Part shown: positions 37,245 to 46,962 of the stretch, piece after piece
How the letters are laid out: the number at the start of each line of letters is the position of its first letter
How positions within the stretch are numbered: position 1 is the first letter of the stretch
NCBI RefSeq assembly: GCF_002278035.1
Contig: NZ_CP022604.1
Coordinates: 248,001 to 312,000, forward strand
Reading direction: 5' to 3'
Length of the DNA stretch: 64,000 nt
DNA from: Ochrobactrum quorumnocens
Lineage (GTDB): Bacteria; Pseudomonadota; Alphaproteobacteria; Rhizobiales; Rhizobiaceae
Notes under the pieces: generated by a model
Database searches by the model: none
What the model was told of the DNA's origin: nothing
Seen by the model: only the letters and a program-made list of their open reading frames with translations
Translations under genes and position numbers: made by a program

Positions 37245-38243
37245 TTACTTCTTCATCGCATCCGTGATCTTGGAGGTCCATGCGCCTTCCGGCTTTTTGG
37301 TAATCACAGGATCGGAACCGCCACCGAGTAGTGTCTCGACCGTGCGGTCTGCTGCTGCCACGTCCAGCGTGCCGTCTGAACCGTCGATCAGCTTGCCGAT
37401 TTCCTTGATCATCCGCTCCTGAACTTCCTGAGTCTGAGCGCCCGAAGCATCATTTTCGAGAATGATTTCGGCCGCCTCAGCAGGGTTTTCTGATGCATAC
37501 TGCCAGCCCTTCATCGAAGCGCGGACAAAGCGGGCGAGCTTGTCGACCATTGCAGGATCATCAAGGCTCTTATCAAGCACATATAGCCCGTCTTCCAGCG
37601 TTGCCACGCCCTGTTCTTCATAAGGGAACACGACGAGCTGGTCGGCAGGAATCCCGGCATCGATCACCTGCCAATATTCGTTATAGGTCATGGTAGAAAT
37701 GCAGTCGGCCTGCTTCTGGATCAGCGGATCGACATTGAAGCCCTGTTTGAGGACGGTCACGCCATCCTTGCCGCCTTCGGTCGGAATTTTCAGATGGCTC
37801 ATCCATGACAGGAACGGATATTCATTGCCACCAAACCAAACGCCAAGCGTGCGGCCCTTGAAGTCCTCCGGCTTGGTAATGTTGGTGTCCTTGCGGCAGG
37901 TCAGCATCATACCGGATTTCTTAAAAGGCTGTGCGATATTGACGAGCGCCACACCTTTTTCGCGGGTTGCGAGTGCCGAAGGCATCCAGTCCACCACCAC
38001 GTCCGCGCCGCCGCCAGCAATCACTTGTGGCGGAGCAACGTCCGGGCCACCCGGCTTGATGTCCACGTCTAAATTTTCGGCTTCGTAGAAGCCTTTGTCC
38101 TTGGCAACGTAATAGCCCGCAAATTGCCCCTGTGTGACCCACTTGAGCTGCAAGGTCAGCTTGTCCGCTGCCATTGCCGAGCTACTCATAAGCGCGAGCG
38201 CCAGTCCGGCTGTTCCAAGGCATAAAGAAATTGCCTTTTTCAT
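37245..38243 (-). CDS. ABC transporter substrate-binding protein (NMT1/THI5-like)
   Basis: Periplasmic protein of 332 aa with a signal peptide ending AMA/ADKL. The sequence LQLKWVTQGQFAGYYVAKDKG matches the NMT1/THI5-like group that binds pyrimidine or related heterocycles. It is the last gene of the operon with dihydropyrimidinase and the carbamoyl-amide hydrolase, so a pyrimidine or hydantoin-like ligand is likely; direct evidence is lacking. Confidence 0.88.
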   Translation of the reverse strand: MKKAISLCLGTAGLALALMSSSAMAADKLTLQLKWVTQGQFAGYYVAKDKGFYEAENLDVDIKPGGPDVAPPQVIAGGGADVVVDWMPSALATREKGVALVNIAQPFKKSGMMLTCRKDTNITKPEDFKGRTLGVWFGGNEYPFLSWMSHLKIPTEGGKDGVTVLKQGFNVDPLIQKQADCISTMTYNEYWQVIDAGIPADQLVVFPYEEQGVATLEDGLYVLDKSLDDPAMVDKLARFVRASMKGWQYASENPAEAAEIILENDASGAQTQEVQERMIKEIGKLIDGSDGTLDVAAADRTVETLLGGGSDPVITKKPEGAWTSKITDAMKK

Positions 38244-38301
38244 TTCAGTTCTCCTCTGGTTAAGGCTCTACCTTATTTTTGTAGATGCCAAATATTCAGG
38301 C

Positions 38302-39159
38302 TTAAGCCCTCCTGTACGAAGGGTGCCAGAATGTCATTTTGCGCTCAATCATTGCGATCAGCCCATAAGAGAGCGACCCTGCAAGAGCGGCTACAAAGAT
38401 TTCGGCCCAGACCATATCCACATTCATGCGGCCTATTTCAGCCGATATGCGGAAGCCCATACCGACAATCGGCGTGCCGAAAAACTCGGCGACAATCGCG
38501 CCGATCAGCGCCAGTGTGGAGTTGATTTTGAGCGCATTGAAGATGAAAGGCATGGCTGCAGGCAGGCGCAGTTTGACGAGTGTCTGCCAGTAGTTTGAGC
38601 CATAGGTTTCCATCAGGTCGCGTTCCATCGAACCGCTCGCAGCAAGCCCCGCAACGGTGTTTACCAGCATCGGGAAGAAGGTCATGATGATGACGACGGC
38701 TGCTTTCGACTGCCAGTCGAAGCCGAACCACATCACCATAATGGGCGCAACGCCGACGATGGGGAGGGCAGCAGCGAGATTGCCGAGCGGCAGCAACCCT
38801 TTTCGCAGGAATGGCACACGGTCAGCGATGATGGCGGTGATGAAGCCCAGACCGCAGCCCGCAACATAGCCAATGATAACAGCTTTAAGAAATGTCTGCT
38901 GAAAGTCGGCCCACAGGATTGGGATGGAACTGGTTATCCGCGCCCATATAACCGATGGTGCGGGCAAAAGCACCTGCGGCACGGCAAACAACCGCACAGT
39001 GACTTCCCAAAGGAGCAGCATTGCAAGGCCGAACAGGGCAGGGACCGCGATGTCCAGCAATTTCTGGCTGCGGGGATTGCGGGATTTCAGGCTTGCGACC
39101 CAACCGACAATCGCCCATGAGACGGCAATCAGCGCGATGATGATTATGACATTCGTCAT
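38302..39159 (-). CDS. ABC transporter permease (nitrate/taurine/pyrimidine type)
   Basis: Permease of 285 aa with about six membrane segments. The loop is DLMETYGSNYWQTLVKLRLPAAMP, shown in part by LVKLRLPAAMPFIFNALK. The start at 39159 overlaps the stop of the upstream permease gene by four bases (ATGA); the longer open frame upstream is polar and non-homologous. It pairs with the next permease and the ATPase at 40107. Confidence 0.9.
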   Translation of the reverse strand: MTNVIIIIALIAVSWAIVGWVASLKSRNPRSQKLLDIAVPALFGLAMLLLWEVTVRLFAVPQVLLPAPSVIWARITSSIPILWADFQQTFLKAVIIGYVAGCGLGFITAIIADRVPFLRKGLLPLGNLAAALPIVGVAPIMVMWFGFDWQSKAAVVIIMTFFPMLVNTVAGLAASGSMERDLMETYGSNYWQTLVKLRLPAAMPFIFNALKINSTLALIGAIVAEFFGTPIVGMGFRISAEIGRMNVDMVWAEIFVAALAGSLSYGLIAMIERKMTFWHPSYRRA

Positions 39160-40049
39160 GTTACCGCCCTTTCTGGCTTTGCACCCATGCGTCGATTGAC
39201 GACGCTTGCGACAAACCCGACGAGGGCCACAAGCACTCCGGCCATGATCGCGGCTGCAATAAGTGCTGCCCATATCTGAACGGTCTGCCCGTAATAAGAA
39301 CCGGCAAGCAAACGTGCGCCAAGGCCCGCGACTGCGCCCGTTGGCAATTCGCCGACGATAGCGCCCACAAGGCTGATGGCGACGGCGATCTGCATGGATG
39401 TGAACAGGAAGGGCATGGCAGCGGGCCAGCGCAGTTTCCAGAAAACTTGATTCTGTGACGCGTTGTAGGTCCGCATCAGATCAAGATGCATGACATCGGG
39501 GGATCGCAGACCTTTCACCATGCCCACGGCCACGGGAAAGAAGGAAAGGTAAGTCGATATGATGGCTTTTGGCAAAAGCCCCGATATGCCGATGGCGTTC
39601 AAAACCACGATAATCATCGGTGCGATGGCGAGAATGGGGATCGTCTGGGAGGTGATGATCCACGGCATCAGGCTTTTGTCGAGCGTGCGCGAATGCACGA
39701 TGCCGACCGCCAGCAATACGCCAAGCGCCGATCCCAGCACGAAGCCAAGCAAGGTCGACGAAAGCGTTACCCAGCCATGATAGACCAAACTGCGCTTGGA
39801 ACTCGGCTTAACATCAAAGACGGTTTTCCAGATTTCTTCGGCCACCTGATGCGGGGCAGGAAGGACAGGGCGGTCCTGATGCATCGTGTTGGCAACGATT
39901 GTCGAGAATGTAATCTCGGTCCCGGCGCGCTCCGCCTGATCGCGTTCAAACGGCGCATTGAGAAAGACCGCAAGCAGATACCAAAGCCCGATGATGATGG
40001 CGAGAACCGCCGTAACCGGTACAAATTTGTCGTGAAAAAGGGCTTTCAT
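39156..40049 (-). CDS. ABC transporter permease (nitrate/taurine/pyrimidine type)
   Basis: Second permease, 297 aa, with a large periplasmic loop after the first membrane segment and the cytoplasmic loop VFWKLRWPAAMPFLFTSMQIA near residue 205. Having two different permeases fits a heterodimeric channel. It follows the ATPase gene by 57 bases. Confidence 0.9.
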   Translation of the reverse strand: MKALFHDKFVPVTAVLAIIIGLWYLLAVFLNAPFERDQAERAGTEITFSTIVANTMHQDRPVLPAPHQVAEEIWKTVFDVKPSSKRSLVYHGWVTLSSTLLGFVLGSALGVLLAVGIVHSRTLDKSLMPWIITSQTIPILAIAPMIIVVLNAIGISGLLPKAIISTYLSFFPVAVGMVKGLRSPDVMHLDLMRTYNASQNQVFWKLRWPAAMPFLFTSMQIAVAISLVGAIVGELPTGAVAGLGARLLAGSYYGQTVQIWAALIAAAIMAGVLVALVGFVASVVNRRMGAKPERAVT

Positions 40050-40106
40050 GTTTGCCGCCCCCCTTCACCTGATTTATGCCCCCGCCGTTTACTCATGCCC
40101 CCTGAT

Positions 40107-40958
40107 TTACTCATGGATATGCCCCAGCCGCAGGCCTTCGCGCACGCGATGGGCTATCTTCAAAAACGCTTCCGATTCACGGATATCAAGCGTCCGATCA
40201 GGACCAAGATCGCAGTCGATGATTTCATGAATGCGGCCCGGACGCGGGCTCATGACGACAATTTTGGTGGACAGAAACACAGCTTCAGGAATGGAATGCG
40301 TTACGAAGATGACTGTCTTCTGCGTTGCGGCCCAGAGCTTGAGAAGCTGTTCGTTGAGGTGATCGCGAACGATCTCATCCAGCGCGCCGAAAGGCTCGTC
40401 CATCAACAGCATGTCCGGGTCAAACGACAGCGCACGTGCTATCGATGCCCGCTGCTGCATGCCGCCTGAAAGCTGCCATGGAAACTTCTTTTCAAAACCG
40501 GTGAGATTGACCAGTGCCAGGTTCTTTTCGATCAGCGCTTTGCGCTCGGCGGCACTATATCCCATCACCTCAAGCGGCAGGCTGATATTGTTTTCAATGG
40601 TGCGCCATGGAAACAAAGCGGCTGCCTGAAAGACATATCCGTATGAGCGATCCAGCCGCGCCTGCTCTGGCGTCTTGCCGTTGACGGTTACAATGCCAGA
40701 GGTTGGCTGTTCAAGATCGGCCACCACACGCATCAGCGTGGTCTTGCCGCAACCCGACGGGCCGATGAAGGAAACAAACTCGCCGCGCTTAATCGTGAGA
40801 TTAATGTTGGACAGTGCATGAACCGGACCATCATTGGTCTCGAACACCAAGGAGAGATCCTCGACGTTAATCACCGTCTGCGCATCATCCAAGCCCCTCT
40901 TCGGGGCCACGCTATCATTCGAATTCATGCGTATTTCCCGAAGCTGAGCTGGAGCCAT
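40107..40958 (-). CDS. ABC transporter ATPase (nitrate/taurine/pyrimidine type)
   Basis: ATP-binding protein of 283 aa with Walker A GPSGCGKTT, signature LSGGMQQRASIARALS, Walker B LLMDEPFGALDE and switch FVTHSIPEAV. The start used lies three bases after the dihydropyrimidinase stop; an internal ATG at 40928 is possible. It belongs to the pyrimidine-linked transporter. Confidence 0.92.
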   Translation of the reverse strand: MAPAQLREIRMNSNDSVAPKRGLDDAQTVINVEDLSLVFETNDGPVHALSNINLTIKRGEFVSFIGPSGCGKTTLMRVVADLEQPTSGIVTVNGKTPEQARLDRSYGYVFQAAALFPWRTIENNISLPLEVMGYSAAERKALIEKNLALVNLTGFEKKFPWQLSGGMQQRASIARALSFDPDMLLMDEPFGALDEIVRDHLNEQLLKLWAATQKTVIFVTHSIPEAVFLSTKIVVMSPRPGRIHEIIDCDLGPDRTLDIRESEAFLKIAHRVREGLRLGHIHE

Positions 40959-40961
40959 GTA

Positions 40962-42431
40962 TCAGACCCCTATCGGCATATGTTCGGCGCTGCGTTCCAC
41001 CTTGCGTGGCGCAACGATTTCCTTCCACTGCGACAATGCCTTGTTCACCGCACCATTTGGTTCGCGTTCAACAAAACGGCCATCGCCCGGTTGTGCTGTT
41101 ACATGCCCCTTGTCGAAAGCAAGGCGACCGCGCGAGAACGTCTTGACCGGCAGGCCTTTCAGCTCAAAACCTTCGAAGACATTGTAATCAATGGATGAAT
41201 GTTGCGTCTTGGCCGAGACCTTTTTAGTCGCTTCCGGGTCCCAGATGATGAGATCGGCATCAGCACCCGGCAGGATCGCACCCTTTCGCGGATAGATGTT
41301 GAGAATCTTCGCGATGTTGGTGGAGGTGACAGCCACGAACTCATTGGGCGTGAGACGGCCGGTGCGAACGCCACGTGTCCACAGCACAGGAAGCCTTTCT
41401 TCAAGCCCGCCTGTACCATTTGGAATCTTGGTGAAATTACCAATGCCATGACGCTTCTGCTCGGAGGTGAAGGCGCAATGATCGGTTGCAACACATTGCA
41501 GACTGCCTGCAGCTAAGCCTGCCCAGAGGCTATCCTGATTGAGCTTGTCGCGGAACGGCGGCGACATCACGCGGCGCGCGGCATAATCCCAATCGCGATT
41601 ATGATACTCGCTCTCATCCAGTGTCAGGTGCTGGATCAGTGGTTCACCAAAAACGCGCATCCCTTTCTGACGCGCACGGCGGATCGCTTCATGGCTCTGC
41701 TCGCAGGAGACATGCACCACGTAAAGCGGCACACCCGCCTGATCGGCGATCACGATGGCGCGGTTAGTGGCTTCCCCTTCCACTTCCGGCGGGCGCGAAT
41801 AGGCATGTGCTTCCGGTCCGTCATTACCAGCGGCCAGCAGCTTTGCCTGCAATTGTGCAACGATATCGCCGTTCTCAGCATGGACGAGCGGCATAGCGCC
41901 AAGTTCGGCGCAGCGCTGGAACGATGCGAACATCTCGTCATCATTGACCATCAAGGCGCCCTTATAGGCCATGAAGTGCTTGAAAGTATTGATGCCGCGT
42001 TTCACCACTTCCGGCATTTCATTGAAGGCGCGTTCGCTCCAGCCGGTAATTGCCATGTGAAATGAATAGTCGGTGCGGGCCTTGCCTGCCTTCTGGAACC
42101 ACTCCTGCAACGCATCGAGCAGATTGCCTTCCGGTCCAGGCAGCACGAAATCAACGACCATCGTCGTGCCGCCAGCAAGCGCGGCTGCGGTGCCGGTATC
42201 GAAATCGTCGGATGAATAGGTGCCCATAAAGGGCATCTGCAAATGCGTATGCGGATCGATGCCGCCGGGCATGATGTAACAGCCCGAAGCGTCAATGGTT
42301 TCATCGCCGGTCAGATTATCACCCACGGCAACAATCTTCTCGCCTTCGATGAGAACGTCGGCTTTAAAGGTGCGGTCGGCAGTAATAACTGTGCCGCCCT
42401 TGATCACTTTACTGGCCCCAGAACTTACCAT
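40962..42431 (-). CDS. hydA: Dihydropyrimidinase
   Basis: Amidohydrolase of 489 aa opening 5,6-dihydrouracil or dihydrothymine (and hydantoins) to N-carbamoyl-beta-amino acids. The metal sites are visible in DPHTHLQMPFMG, the carbamylated Lys in HFMAYKGALM, and HAENGD, VVHVSCEQ and VATDHCAFTSEQK. Length and motifs are typical. It lies 60 bases after the carbamoyl-amide hydrolase gene and leads into the transporter genes. It is the second step of the reductive pyrimidine pathway whose first step is PreTA at 59757-62584. Confidence 0.93.
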   Translation of the reverse strand: MVSSGASKVIKGGTVITADRTFKADVLIEGEKIVAVGDNLTGDETIDASGCYIMPGGIDPHTHLQMPFMGTYSSDDFDTGTAAALAGGTTMVVDFVLPGPEGNLLDALQEWFQKAGKARTDYSFHMAITGWSERAFNEMPEVVKRGINTFKHFMAYKGALMVNDDEMFASFQRCAELGAMPLVHAENGDIVAQLQAKLLAAGNDGPEAHAYSRPPEVEGEATNRAIVIADQAGVPLYVVHVSCEQSHEAIRRARQKGMRVFGEPLIQHLTLDESEYHNRDWDYAARRVMSPPFRDKLNQDSLWAGLAAGSLQCVATDHCAFTSEQKRHGIGNFTKIPNGTGGLEERLPVLWTRGVRTGRLTPNEFVAVTSTNIAKILNIYPRKGAILPGADADLIIWDPEATKKVSAKTQHSSIDYNVFEGFELKGLPVKTFSRGRLAFDKGHVTAQPGDGRFVEREPNGAVNKALSQWKEIVAPRKVERSAEHMPIGV

Positions 42432-42491
42432 GTTCGCGTTCCCCTTTTTGGTTTTGTTTCGAACATTAAGCAGTATTGGATGGAACGAATG

Positions 42492-43754
42492 CTAACTCAC
42501 AATTTCAGCAGTCTCCAATACGGCATGAAGAAGCACATCAGCGCCAGCCGATGCCCACTCCTTTGAAATTTCCTCGTCTTCATTATGGCTCAGGCCATCC
42601 ACACATGGACACATAACCATGGCAGTTGGCGCTACACGATTGATCCAGCAGGCATCGTGTCCAGCACCCGAAACGATATTGCGATGGCTGTAACCAAGCC
42701 GTTCGGCTGCATTGCGGATGGCGGTGACGCAACCTTCGTCGAATGTGACAGGATCGAAATGTCCGGCCACTTCGATCTCGATACCGATGCCCAGTTCCTT
42801 TGCGATCTTAGGCGCTTCGGCCTCAAAACGCTCTTTCATGGCATCGAGTGTTTTCTGGTTCGGAGAGCGGAAATCGACGGTGAAGACGATCTGACCCGGC
42901 AACACATTGCGTGAGTTCGGCGAAACTTCGATATGGCCTACGCCGCCCACGGCATCCGGCTGATGTGACATGGCAATCTCGTTGACGAGTTGCAGCATCT
43001 TACCCAAGCCCACGCTTGCATTTTTGCGCATCTTCATCGGCGTCGAGCCGGTATGCGCTTCTTTGCCGGTCAGTGTAACCTGCAGCCACCACAGCCCCTG
43101 GCCATGGGTGACAACGCCAATATCCTTGTTTTCAATTTCGAGGATCGGGCCTTGTTCGATGTGGAGCTCGAACATCGAGTGGATCTTGCGCTTGCCGACC
43201 GGCTCATCACCCTTCCAGCCAATGCGTTCCAGCTCATCAATGAATTTCTTGCCTTTGGAGTCGGTGCGCTCATAGGCCCAGTCCTGCTCATGCACGCCGG
43301 CAAAAACGCCGGATGCCAGCATTGCAGGCGCAAAACGTGTACCTTCTTCGTTGGTCCAGTTGACCACCACGATAGGACGCTTTGTCTTGATATTGGTGTC
43401 GTTCAATGTGCGCATGACTTCAAGTCCGCCCAGCACACCGAGCACGCCGTCATATTTGCCGCCTGTCGGCTGCGTGTCGAGATGGCTGCCCATATAGACC
43501 GGATCAGCATCCGCATCTTCGCCGGGGCGAAGGAAAAACATGTTGCCCATCGTGTCGACGGTCATCGACAGTCCGGCTTTTTCACACCACGACTGGAAAA
43601 GTTGGCGGCCTTCGCTGTCTTCATCGGTCAGCGTCTGGCGGTTATTGCCGCCACGAATACCAGGGCCAATTTTGGCCATATCCATCAAGCTGTCCCACAG
43701 GCGATCACCATCGACCTTGAGATTGCTGAAACTGGGATTGTTGCTGAGCACCAT
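42492..43754 (-). CDS. hyuC: N-carbamoyl-amino acid amidohydrolase (beta-ureidopropionase, M20 family)
   Basis: Zinc amidohydrolase of 420 aa releasing ammonia and CO2 from N-carbamoyl-beta-alanine. M20 motifs are present: MGSHLDTQPTGGKYDGVLG, NWTNEEGTRFAPAM and AGHDACWINRVAPTAM. The ATG at 43754 has GGAGG eight bases before it, better than the GTG at 43769. The gene is divergent from the RutR-like regulator and starts the pyrimidine operon. Allantoate or L-carbamoylase activity cannot be excluded. Confidence 0.88.
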   Translation of the reverse strand: MVLSNNPSFSNLKVDGDRLWDSLMDMAKIGPGIRGGNNRQTLTDEDSEGRQLFQSWCEKAGLSMTVDTMGNMFFLRPGEDADADPVYMGSHLDTQPTGGKYDGVLGVLGGLEVMRTLNDTNIKTKRPIVVVNWTNEEGTRFAPAMLASGVFAGVHEQDWAYERTDSKGKKFIDELERIGWKGDEPVGKRKIHSMFELHIEQGPILEIENKDIGVVTHGQGLWWLQVTLTGKEAHTGSTPMKMRKNASVGLGKMLQLVNEIAMSHQPDAVGGVGHIEVSPNSRNVLPGQIVFTVDFRSPNQKTLDAMKERFEAEAPKIAKELGIGIEIEVAGHFDPVTFDEGCVTAIRNAAERLGYSHRNIVSGAGHDACWINRVAPTAMVMCPCVDGLSHNEDEEISKEWASAGADVLLHAVLETAEIVS

Positions 43755-43876
43755 ACGCTCTGCCTCCACATTTCAAGCATGCATCAACGGCGACATTGCT
43801 GCCAGCGCTTCGCATGATATGTTGTTCCCGCGACCTGGCTCTTTGGCCTCAATCTTCTTGCAACAATTGCAAAAAC

Positions 43877-43892
43877 TTGACTAGTTGGTCAA
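43877..43892. promoter_or_regulatory. RutR-like operator, hyuC/rutR intergenic region
   Basis: TTGACTAGTTGGTCAA matches 13 of the 14 fixed positions of the E. coli RutR operator TTGACCAnnTGGTCAA. It lies between the divergent hyuC and rutR-like genes. A further half-site TGGTCAA is at 43920-43926. Confidence 0.75.
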
Positions 43893-43964
43893 AATGCAGG
43901 CTAGAAGAGCGTTCGACACTGGTCAAGCGGTTTTAAGAAATTTTGCTCTGTCAAAAGGTGTTAA

Positions 43965-44645
43965 ATGGTCACAGATGCGACAGCTCCCGTCGAAGCAGGT
44001 GTGAACGAGAAGGCGGAGGGTGCGACCCGCATTCAGGGAATCAATCGCAGGCTGATTCTGGATGCGGCTTTGGACGTCTTTTCTGCCTATGGCTTTCGCG
44101 GATCTACCGTCGACCAGATCGCCGAAAAGGCAGGGATGTCGAAGCCAAACCTGCTTTATTATTTCCCGCGAAAGCAGAATATCTATGTGACAGTTCTCGA
44201 AGAGACACTCACAGAATGGCTCGGCCCGTTTGAGAGCATCAACCCGCAAGGCGATCCGCTGGATGAACTCCGGCACTATATTACGCAGAAACTTGAACTC
44301 TCTGCGAAGAGACCGGAAGCATCGCGCCTTTTCGCAAATGAAATTCTGCATGGTGCTCCGGCCATTACCGATTTTCTCAAAGGTCATCTGAAAGATCTGG
44401 TCGATGAAAAGGCGCGGGTCATTCATCGCTGGATCGAGGAAAAGCGCATTGCGCCGATTGATCCTTACCACCTCATTTTCACGATCTGGGCGGTGACACA
44501 GCATTATTCCGACTTCTCGGTTCAGGTCGCAGCCGTTCTTGGCAAGCGCACGGAAGAACCTGATTTTTATGAGCAGACAGCACGCTCCATTGCAGCAATC
44601 ATTCTTGACGGTGTGCGTGTTCGCGACGATGTTTCGCCCTTATGA
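43965..44645 (+). CDS. rutR: TetR-family regulator, RutR-like
   Basis: Repressor of 226 aa. The helix-turn-helix region is STVDQIAEKAGMSKPNLLYYF near residues 46-66, and the C-terminal RutR-type domain contains LFANEILHGAPAI. In E. coli RutR senses uracil and represses pyrimidine use. The divergent pyrimidine operon and the operator-like palindrome at 43877 agree with that role. It overlaps the NUDIX gene by four bases. Confidence 0.86.
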   Translation: MVTDATAPVEAGVNEKAEGATRIQGINRRLILDAALDVFSAYGFRGSTVDQIAEKAGMSKPNLLYYFPRKQNIYVTVLEETLTEWLGPFESINPQGDPLDELRHYITQKLELSAKRPEASRLFANEILHGAPAITDFLKGHLKDLVDEKARVIHRWIEEKRIAPIDPYHLIFTIWAVTQHYSDFSVQVAAVLGKRTEEPDFYEQTARSIAAIILDGVRVRDDVSPL

Positions 44646-45040
44646 AAACGATTCTTATTGCAGCAGCCATTGTCCGTGATGACGCGGGCCGTTTCCTCCT
44701 CGTGCGCAAGCGCGGCAGCGAGATTTTCTTCCAGCCTGGTGGCAAGATTGATGCAGGCGAGAAGCCTGAAACAGCCCTTATCCGCGAGATCGAGGAAGAG
44801 CTTGGGATTCTCATTGATGAGAGCCAATTGCGCTATGCTGCAAAGATGTCGGCACCGGCTGCCAATGAAGAAGGTGCAACTGTTGAAGCCGAATTGTTTC
44901 ACCTTGCATTAAACGATGGGCAGATACCCACCGCCTCAAGCGAAATCGAAGAGCTGATCTGGGTTGCGGCGGGCGATCAGACCCGACCTGTAGCCCTGCT
45001 TTCACAAAGCATCCAGACACGGTTTTCGGAAGCAGTTTAA
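44642..45040 (+). CDS. NUDIX hydrolase
   Basis: Protein of 132 aa with an intact NUDIX box, [20 protein letters not shown] followed by LGI, near residues 37-59. It would hydrolyse a nucleoside diphosphate derivative; the substrate is unknown. It is co-translated with the RutR-like regulator (ATGA overlap). Its TAA stop overlaps the stop of the convergent ATPase gene. Confidence 0.9.
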   Translation: MKTILIAAAIVRDDAGRFLLVRKRGSEIFFQPGGKIDAGEKPETALIREIEEELGILIDESQLRYAAKMSAPAANEEGATVEAELFHLALNDGQIPTASSEIEELIWVAAGDQTRPVALLSQSIQTRFSEAV

Positions 45041-46110
45041 GCAATATCGACGCGATTTCCTTCGCCATCGAACAGATGGAGATGCTGTGCCGGGAAGCTC
45101 ACTTGAACAGAGCCCTGCGCATGAAGCGCATCGCGATCGAGCGTGAAAATCTTGAACGGCAATCCGTGCAGGCTGAGATGCAGGATAATGCCGAAGCCGG
45201 TCGGCTCGACCAAATCGACATCAGCCGTCAGGCCTGCTGAATTCTCGATATGAACATGCTCTGGACGAATGCCAAGCGTGGCGTTCGCGCCATCCTTGAG
45301 TTTTACGGGATGCGGTAGCGCGATGAGCGTGCCGTCCTTGAGTTTCAGACGCGGACCACCATCCTGTTCAAGATAGGTTACGTCGAGAAAATTCATGGCG
45401 GGTGAACCAATGAAACCTGCCACGAAGAGATTGGCCGGGCGGTCATAAAGCTCCAGTGGAGAGCCGACCTGTTGCACCACACCACCATGCATGGCGACGA
45501 TACGGTCGGCCAGAGTCATGGCTTCGATCTGGTCATGCGTGACGTAGATCGAAGTAGCCTTTAACTCTGCATGAAGTTTCTTGATTTCGGCGCGCATCTG
45601 CTCTCGCAGGCGGGCGTCGAGGTTGGAAAGCGGCTCATCAAAGAGGAAGGCCTTGGGCTGACGCACAATGGCGCGGCCCATGGCAACACGCTGACGCTGG
45701 CCGCCGGAAAGCGCCTTCGGACGGCGTTCCAGCAAAGGATCAAGGCCGAGCTTGGCGGCGGTCGATTTGATGGCGCTTGCAATCTTTTCTTTCGGCGTTT
45801 TGCGCAGCCGCATGCTGTAGCTCATATTGTCGGCGACACTCATATGCGGGTAGAGCGCATAGGACTGAAACACCATCGCAATATCGCGGTCTTTGGGTGC
45901 GAGTTCATTGACGCGCTTGCCACTGATCTGCACCTGGCCGGCAGTGATGTCTTCAAGGCCAGCAATCATGCGCAGCAATGTGGATTTGCCACAGCCTGAC
46001 GGGCCGACCAGCACAATGAATTCGCCATCTTTGATCTCAAGATCAACGCCGTGCAGAACAGCATGTTCGCCATAGCTCTTGCGGACTGACTGAATATCGA
46101 TGGAAGCCAT
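45037..46110 (-). CDS. ABC transporter ATPase (UgpC/MalK type)
   Basis: ATP-binding protein of 357 aa with [36 protein letters not shown] and [10 protein letters not shown], plus a C-terminal TOBE domain. It is the last gene of a minus-strand operon running from the GntR gene at 51172. Its stop codon overlaps that of the NUDIX gene on the other strand, leaving no room for a terminator. Confidence 0.93.
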   Translation of the reverse strand: MASIDIQSVRKSYGEHAVLHGVDLEIKDGEFIVLVGPSGCGKSTLLRMIAGLEDITAGQVQISGKRVNELAPKDRDIAMVFQSYALYPHMSVADNMSYSMRLRKTPKEKIASAIKSTAAKLGLDPLLERRPKALSGGQRQRVAMGRAIVRQPKAFLFDEPLSNLDARLREQMRAEIKKLHAELKATSIYVTHDQIEAMTLADRIVAMHGGVVQQVGSPLELYDRPANLFVAGFIGSPAMNFLDVTYLEQDGGPRLKLKDGTLIALPHPVKLKDGANATLGIRPEHVHIENSAGLTADVDLVEPTGFGIILHLSLHGLPFKIFTLDRDALHAQGSVQVSFPAQHLHLFDGEGNRVDIA

Positions 46111-46124
46111 AGGGAAAAATCCTT

Positions 46125-46958
46125 TCAGCCTTTGACCGCGCCAGCCGTGAGGCCCTGCACGAGATATCGTTGAATGAGGAAGAAGAAGAGACAGGCCGGG
46201 ATCAGTGCGAGCACACCCGCCGCCATCATCTGTCCGAAATCGACCGAGAACTTTGAGACAAAGCTCAAAAGCCCGACCGGGAACGTGGCTGAATCATTGC
46301 CGGAAATCAGCATCAGCGCGAACAGAAGCTCGCTCCACGCAGCAGTGAAAACGAAGCCGAGCGTGGCTGCAATGCCGGGCAACGTGAGCGGCAGAATGAT
46401 TTGGCGAAACGCCATGAATTGCGTTGCACCGTCAATCTTCGCAGCTTCTTCGAGGTCTTTCGGAATACCGTCGAAGAACGACTGCATCAGGAAGGTTGCG
46501 AAAGGTACATTGAACGCCGAATAAACGATGATCAAGCCGATCAGGCTGTTGGTAAGGCCGAGCGGCGCCATGATCTTATAGATAGGCGCGATCAGCATCA
46601 CGAGCGGAAACATCTGGGTGAGCAGCATTAGCGCTACGATCCAGTATTTGGCGCGGAAGTTGAAACGTGACAGCGCATAACCGGAAAGTGATGCCAACAG
46701 CGTGACGATGATGGCGGTTGAGCCGGACACGATCAGACTGTTGCGGAAGAACAGCGGGAACGAGCTGTTATTCAAGACATGGCTGAAGTGATCGAACGTC
46801 GTGCGCGATGGCCAGAGCCGCACACCTTCGCTGTACAGCAGGTCATTGGGCGTGACCGAAACTTTGACCAGCCAGAAGATCGGAAAAAGCGCGAATAGAA
46901 CAAACAGCAAAATAGCTATGCGATGTGCGCCGACAAGGAGAAATTTACGGTTTGTCAT
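46125..46958 (-). CDS. ABC transporter permease (CUT1, MalG-like)
   Basis: Inner-membrane permease of 277 aa with the EAA loop [20 protein letters not shown] and the C-terminal GLTAGAVKG. It follows the other permease after four bases. Confidence 0.9.
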   Translation of the reverse strand: MTNRKFLLVGAHRIAILLFVLFALFPIFWLVKVSVTPNDLLYSEGVRLWPSRTTFDHFSHVLNNSSFPLFFRNSLIVSGSTAIIVTLLASLSGYALSRFNFRAKYWIVALMLLTQMFPLVMLIAPIYKIMAPLGLTNSLIGLIIVYSAFNVPFATFLMQSFFDGIPKDLEEAAKIDGATQFMAFRQIILPLTLPGIAATLGFVFTAAWSELLFALMLISGNDSATFPVGLLSFVSKFSVDFGQMMAAGVLALIPACLFFFLIQRYLVQGLTAGAVKG

Positions 46959-46962
46959 GACC

